64,000 nt of DNA from Variovorax sp. N23 (GTDB lineage: Bacteria; Pseudomonadota; Gammaproteobacteria; Burkholderiales; Burkholderiaceae_C): contig NZ_JAOOPY010000011.1 in NCBI RefSeq assembly GCF_025486315.1, positions 62,001 to 126,000 of the forward strand. Reading direction: 5' to 3'. A program made the position numbers and the translations under genes. Positions 60,022-64,000 of the stretch are shown piece after piece. The notes beneath the pieces were generated by a model. The model did no database searches and was not told where the DNA came from. It worked only from the letters and a program-made list of their open reading frames with translations. Numbering within the stretch: position 1 is the stretch's first letter; every line of letters begins with the position of its first letter.

Positions 60022-61826
60022 GCGCCCTTGCTTCCAGCCGTTCGTCCGGCCGTTTCTCGCGCCGCCTCTGGCTCGGCCTGCTGGTGCTGGCCTTCGCGCT
60101 GGCGCCGCTGGTGACAGGCAGTTTCACCATCTCGTTGATGAACGACATCGGCATCGGCGCGCTGGTCGCGCTCGGCCTGGTGCTGCTGACCGGCGTGGGC
60201 GGGGCCACCTCCTTCGGGCAGGCCGCCTTCGTCGGCATCGCGGCCTACGCGACCGCCTGGCTCACCACCACGCAGGGCATGTCGCCGTGGATCGGGCTGC
60301 TGTTCGCACTGCTGCTCACCGGGCTGTCGGCGCTGGCCATCGGCATGCTCACGCTGCGCCTGGGCGGGCACTTCCTGCCGCTGTCGACCATCGCCTGGGG
60401 ACTGTCGATCGCGATGCTCTTCGGCAACGTCGATGCGCTGGGCCGGCACACCGGCCTGTCCAACATCCCGGCGCTGCGCGTCGGCACCTGGGTGCTGTCG
60501 GACCCGCGCTCGATCTACTACCTGATCTGGAGCATCGTGGGGCTCGCCTTCCTGTTCAGCCAGAACCTGCTGCAGTCGCGGCCGGGCCGCGCCATCCGCG
60601 GGCTGCGCGGTGGGGCGACCCTGCTGGCGAGCGTGGGGGCCGACGCCTACCGCGTGCGGCTCACGCTCTTCGTCACCGCGGCCTTGCTCGCGGGCATCGC
60701 GGGCTGGCTCTATGCCCACATGAACCGCTTCGTGAGCCCGGCCCCCTTCGACGTGCGCGCCAGCATCGAGTACCTGCTGATGGCGGTGGCCGGCGGGCTC
60801 GGCCAGCTCACGGGTGCGCTCGTCGGTGCGGCGCTGGTGCTGGTGCTGAAGAACGGGCTGCAGGACGTGCTGCCGATGCTCACGCAACGCGCCGGCCAGC
60901 TCGAGGCCATCGCCTTCGCGACCCTGTTCATCCTGCTGCTGCACTTCGCGCGCAGCGGGCTGATGGGCTTCGTGCGGCGCATCACCAAGGGCCGCTTCCA
61001 GGCGCCGCCGTCCACGGCGCCCAGCGAACCGGTGGCACCGCTGCCGCAGCGCGCGCTGCCCGCGCGCGGCACCCGCATCCTGTCAGTCGAGGGCGCCGTC
61101 AAGCGCTTCGGCGGCCTGGTGGCGGTGAACGACGTGAGCTTCGAGGTGAACGCCGGCGAGATCATCGGCCTGATCGGCCCCAACGGTGCCGGCAAGTCGA
61201 CCATGTTCAACCTGCTGACCTGCACCGCACCGCTGACGGCCGGCAAGGTGCGCTTCCTCGACCGTGACATCGCCGGCCTTCCGCAGCGCGAGGTGGCGCG
61301 GCTCGGGCTGGCGCGCACCTTCCAGCATGTGAAGCTGCGCCCGCAGATGACGCTGCTGGACAACGTCGCACTCGGTGCCTATGCGCGCACCGGCGCTGGC
61401 GTGCTGCGGGCCGGGCTGCGGCTCGACCGTGCCGAGGAGCAGCAGGTGCTGCAGGAGGCGCAGCGCCAGCTCGCGCGCATCGGCCTGGGCGACCGGTCGC
61501 ACGAGCTGGCCGGCAGCCTGCCGCTGGGCACCCAGCGCATCCTGGAGATCGCCCGCGCGCTGGCGGCCGACCCGGTGCTGCTGGTGCTCGACGAGCCGGC
61601 CGCCGGCCTGCGTCGCAAGGAAAAGATGGCGCTGGGCGAACTGCTGCGCAAGCTGCGCGAGGAGGGCGTGACCATCCTCATCGTCGAACACGACATGGAC
61701 TTCGTCATGAAACTCGTCGACCGCCTGGTGGTGATGAACTTCGGCTCCAAGCTGGTGGAGGGCGTGCCCGCGGCGGTGCGCGCCGACGAGCGGGTGCAGG
61801 CGGCCTACCTCGGGAGCGTCGTATGA
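60018..61826 (+). CDS. LivM permease fused to LivG ATPase
   Basis: This 602-residue two-domain protein has a LivM-type permease (about 1-325; [39 protein letters not shown]). A Pro-rich linker (about 335-355) and a LivG ATPase follow, with Walker [10 protein letters not shown] (387-395), an altered signature LPLGTQ and Walker [12 protein letters not shown]. The fusion removes the usual separate genes and is seen in some Liv systems of betaproteobacteria. It overlaps LivF by 4 bp. It should energise uptake together with LivF at the inner membrane. Confidence 0.9.
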   Translation: MSALASSRSSGRFSRRLWLGLLVLAFALAPLVTGSFTISLMNDIGIGALVALGLVLLTGVGGATSFGQAAFVGIAAYATAWLTTTQGMSPWIGLLFALLLTGLSALAIGMLTLRLGGHFLPLSTIAWGLSIAMLFGNVDALGRHTGLSNIPALRVGTWVLSDPRSIYYLIWSIVGLAFLFSQNLLQSRPGRAIRGLRGGATLLASVGADAYRVRLTLFVTAALLAGIAGWLYAHMNRFVSPAPFDVRASIEYLLMAVAGGLGQLTGALVGAALVLVLKNGLQDVLPMLTQRAGQLEAIAFATLFILLLHFARSGLMGFVRRITKGRFQAPPSTAPSEPVAPLPQRALPARGTRILSVEGAVKRFGGLVAVNDVSFEVNAGEIIGLIGPNGAGKSTMFNLLTCTAPLTAGKVRFLDRDIAGLPQREVARLGLARTFQHVKLRPQMTLLDNVALGAYARTGAGVLRAGLRLDRAEEQQVLQEAQRQLARIGLGDRSHELAGSLPLGTQRILEIARALAADPVLLVLDEPAAGLRRKEKMALGELLRKLREEGVTILIVEHDMDFVMKLVDRLVVMNFGSKLVEGVPAAVRADERVQAAYLGSVV

Positions 61827-62554
61827 GCGCCGCGATGCTGGAGATCGGTGACCTGCGCGTCTCCTACGGGCAGGTGGACGCCGTGCGGGGCGTGTCGCTC
61901 TCGCTCGACAAGGGCCAGATCGTCTCGGTGATCGGGCCCAACGGCGCCGGCAAGACCACACTGCTGGCCGCGGCCATGGGCCTGCTGCCGTCCAAAGGCG
62001 TGCTGCGCTTCGAGGGCGAGGACCTGCACGGCCTGGACGTCGAGTCGCGGGTCGAGCGCGGCCTGGTGCTGGTGCCCGAGAAGCGCGAGCTGTTCGGCGA
62101 GCTCAGCGTGCTGGACAACCTGCAGCTGGGCGCCTACTCGCGACGGCTCAAGAGCGACGTGCTGAAGAAGCGGCTGGCCTCGGTCTACGGGCGCTTTCCG
62201 CGGCTGGCCGAGCGCAAGGCGCAGCGCGCCGACACGCTCTCGGGCGGCGAGCGGCAGATGCTGGCGGTGGGGCGGGCGTTGATGTCGGGGCCGCGGCTGC
62301 TGATGCTCGACGAGCCCAGCCTCGGCCTGGCGCCGCTGATCGTGCGCGACATCCTGGCGATCGTGCGCAGCCTGCGCGACGACGGCGTGTCGATCCTGCT
62401 GGTGGAGCAGAACGCGCGCGCGGCGCTGGAGAGTTCCGATGAAGGCTATGTGCTGGAGACCGGCGAGATCGCGCTGCACGGCGCCTCGCAGTCGCTGGCG
62501 AGCGACCCGCGGGTGCAGGCCACTTACCTCGGCGGCGGGACCCATGACGACTGA
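61823..62554 (+). CDS. LivF-type ABC ATPase
   Basis: This 243-residue cytoplasmic ATPase has Walker [10 protein letters not shown] (38-46), signature LSGGER (near 140) and Walker [15 protein letters not shown]. It pairs with the LivG half of the fusion protein to power the importer. The family LivF C-terminus ([12 protein letters not shown]) is present. Its start overlaps the fusion gene and its stop overlaps the CoA-ligase start by 11 bp, so transport and activation genes are in one transcription unit. Confidence 0.92.
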   Translation: MSAAMLEIGDLRVSYGQVDAVRGVSLSLDKGQIVSVIGPNGAGKTTLLAAAMGLLPSKGVLRFEGEDLHGLDVESRVERGLVLVPEKRELFGELSVLDNLQLGAYSRRLKSDVLKKRLASVYGRFPRLAERKAQRADTLSGGERQMLAVGRALMSGPRLLMLDEPSLGLAPLIVRDILAIVRSLRDDGVSILLVEQNARAALESSDEGYVLETGEIALHGASQSLASDPRVQATYLGGGTHDD

Positions 62555-64000
62555 CCGTTCGGCGCTCCCGGCGGACGAGGCCTGGCCGCTGACCGAGCGC
62601 ACCGTGCCGCGGATGCTGCAGCGGCAGGCCGCGTTGCAGGGCGAGCGGCCACTGCTGACTGTGGCCGGCCACCGCTGGACCCATGCCGGCGCGGCGGAGG
62701 CGGTCGCGCGCCGGGCCGCCGCGCTGCAGGCCGCCGGCGTCGGGCGCGGCGACCGGGTGGCGATCCTCTGTGGCAACCGCGTCGAGTTCCTCGAGGTCTT
62801 CCTCGCCTGCGGCTGGATCGGTGCGGTGTCGGTGCCGATCAATTCCGCCTCGATGGGGCCGCAGATCGCCTACTTCCTGGCCGACAGCGGCGCGCGGTTG
62901 ATGGTGATGGAAGCGCCGTTCGTCGAGCGGCTGCAGACCGCCGAACTGGCCGGCACCGCGCTCGAATGCGTCTGGGTGGTGGGCGGCGAGGCGCCGATGC
63001 CCCCGCCGCAGGGCCTGCGCTGCGAGGCCTATCCGCCGGCCCGCGATGCGGTGGCCCCCGCGGCGGTGCAGCCGGGTGACCCGCTCGCCATCCTCTACAC
63101 ATCCGGCACCACCGGGCCAGCCAAGGGCGTGGTGTGTCCGCATGCGCAGTACCACGGCTGGGGCGCCAACACCGCGCGCATCCTGGGCCTCGGGCCCGAC
63201 GACGTGCTGGCCACCACGCTGCCGCTGTTCCACATCAATGCGCTCAACACCTTCGCCCAGGCCTCGCTCATGGGCGGCGAAGTGGTGTTCCTGCCGCGCT
63301 TCTCGGCCTCGGGGTTCTGGCCGGCGATGCAGGCCTGCGGCGCCACGGTGGTGTACCTGCTCGGCGCGATGGTGCCGATCCTGCTGGCCCAGCCGGCCGG
63401 CGAGGGCGAGCGGGCGCACCGGGTGCGCACCGGACTCGGTCCGGGCGTGCCGGCCTCGGCCAGTGCGGCCTTTCGCGAGCGCACCGGCGTGACGCTGCTC
63501 GAGGGCTACGGTTCCACCGAGACCAACTTCGTCATTGCCACCCGCCCGGACAGCGAACGCGCCGGCGTCATGGGCTGGGTGCAGCCGGGCTTCGAGGCGC
63601 GGGTGGCCGACGCCTTCGACGCGCCGCTGCCCGACGGCGAGGCTGGCGAACTGCTGCTGCGCGCCGACGAGCCCTTCGCCTTTGCGACCGGCTACTTCAA
63701 CCTGCCTGAGAAGACGGTGGAGGCCTGGCGCAACCTGTGGTTCCACACCGGCGACCGGGTGGTGCGCGAGCCCGACGGCGCCTTCCGCTTCATCGACCGG
63801 CTCAAGGATGCGATCCGACGGCGCGGCGAGAACATCTCCTCCTACGAGGTGGAGCAGGTGCTGCAGAGCCATCCCGCCGTCGCGACGGTGGTGGTGTACC
63901 CGGTGCGTTCCGAGCTGGCAGAGGACGAGGTGATGGCCTCGGTCATCCTGCGGCCCGACGCCGCGGCCACCCCCGCCGACCTGGCCGGCTATTGCGACGG
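62544..64000 (+). CDS. AMP-dependent acyl-CoA ligase (3' end outside window)
   Basis: This is the second ANL-superfamily ligase of the locus; 485 codons are visible and the reading frame is open at the window edge. The P-loop [12 protein letters not shown] (near 184-195), the AMP motif EGYGSTETN (near 318) and the hinge WFHTGDRVV plus [20 protein letters not shown] (about 418-437) are present; the catalytic C-terminal Lys lies outside. It is probably an aryl- or alkyl-acid CoA ligase for a later intermediate, for instance anthranilate, or a second auxin-like acid. It overlaps livF by 11 bp. Confidence 0.85.
   Translation, partial: MTTDRSALPADEAWPLTERTVPRMLQRQAALQGERPLLTVAGHRWTHAGAAEAVARRAAALQAAGVGRGDRVAILCGNRVEFLEVFLACGWIGAVSVPINSASMGPQIAYFLADSGARLMVMEAPFVERLQTAELAGTALECVWVVGGEAPMPPPQGLRCEAYPPARDAVAPAAVQPGDPLAILYTSGTTGPAKGVVCPHAQYHGWGANTARILGLGPDDVLATTLPLFHINALNTFAQASLMGGEVVFLPRFSASGFWPAMQACGATVVYLLGAMVPILLAQPAGEGERAHRVRTGLGPGVPASASAAFRERTGVTLLEGYGSTETNFVIATRPDSERAGVMGWVQPGFEARVADAFDAPLPDGEAGELLLRADEPFAFATGYFNLPEKTVEAWRNLWFHTGDRVVREPDGAFRFIDRLKDAIRRRGENISSYEVEQVLQSHPAVATVVVYPVRSELAEDEVMASVILRPDAAATPADLAGYCD

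Overview
The window is about 70% GC, has long co-oriented genes with 1-20 bp overlaps (ATGA/GTGA/TTGA), and carries recC-recB-recD, phaC-phaA, CreA, a maleylacetoacetate-isomerase-type GST and an aromatic-acid locus with Liv-type ABC transporters. This points to a betaproteobacterium of the Comamonadaceae (Variovorax/Acidovorax-like), probably soil- or plant-associated. The assignment is inferred from gene content and composition. No tRNA, rRNA, CRISPR array, insertion sequence or prophage was seen, and no gene-free stretch exceeds about 255 bases (the longest are 12919-13173 and 27187-27402, where I see nothing firm).

Region 1 (1-12405) is an envelope-lipid neighbourhood. On the minus strand are a CDP-alcohol phosphatidyltransferase (cut by the window edge), an LptG/LptF-like permease pair, a HIT protein and a metallophosphoesterase. 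On the plus strand are a second CDP-alcohol phosphatidyltransferase, a Tam41/Mmp37-like nucleotidyltransferase (the mitochondrial type of CDP-diacylglycerol synthase), a DUF3108 exported protein, a fatty-acid desaturase, a diacylglycerol-kinase-like enzyme, an MsbA-like ABC exporter and an LpxL-like acyltransferase lacking the usual acidic catalytic residue. Together they look like a self-contained route for making, modifying and exporting a phospholipid or glycolipid. I know of no described pathway with this set.

Region 2 (12427-41192) is mostly housekeeping and accessory: a VOC protein, an M30-like lipoprotein protease, a CrtC/AttH-like lipocalin protein, RecCBD, a two-component system beside a six-EF-hand protein, a degenerate LytM lipoprotein, an ABC transporter, CreA, a Nudix hydrolase, a fumarylacetoacetase-family hydrolase divergent from a zeta-class GST, PgeF, PHB synthesis genes with a PIN-domain gene, then a promoter-led operon of an opine-dehydrogenase-like enzyme, a 3-hydroxyacyl-CoA dehydrogenase and an alpha/beta hydrolase that has lost its nucleophile.

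Region 3 (40689-64000) is a large catabolic locus. It starts with a divergent MarR regulator and continues with a TPP/ferredoxin 2-oxoacid oxidoreductase pair, a flavin/2Fe-2S reductase, a Rieske oxygenase pair, a CoA ligase, a thiolase-fold protein without catalytic Cys/His, a DUF35-SDR fusion, a cyclase-family hydrolase, an SDR, three paralogous substrate-binding proteins, a second Rieske pair, LivH, a LivM-LivG fusion, LivF and a second CoA ligase. The layout resembles the Variovorax iad (indole-3-acetate degradation) locus. The enzyme set suggests a chemically complete route: indoleacetate -> dioxindole-3-acetate (Rieske) -> CoA thioester (ligase) -> isatin + acetyl-CoA (thiolase-fold/DUF35 retro-aldolase) -> isatinate (cyclase-family hydrolase) -> anthraniloyl-CoA + CO2 (2-oxoacid oxidoreductase). 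The retro-aldol and oxidoreductase steps are my inference and are the most interesting hypothesis in the window.
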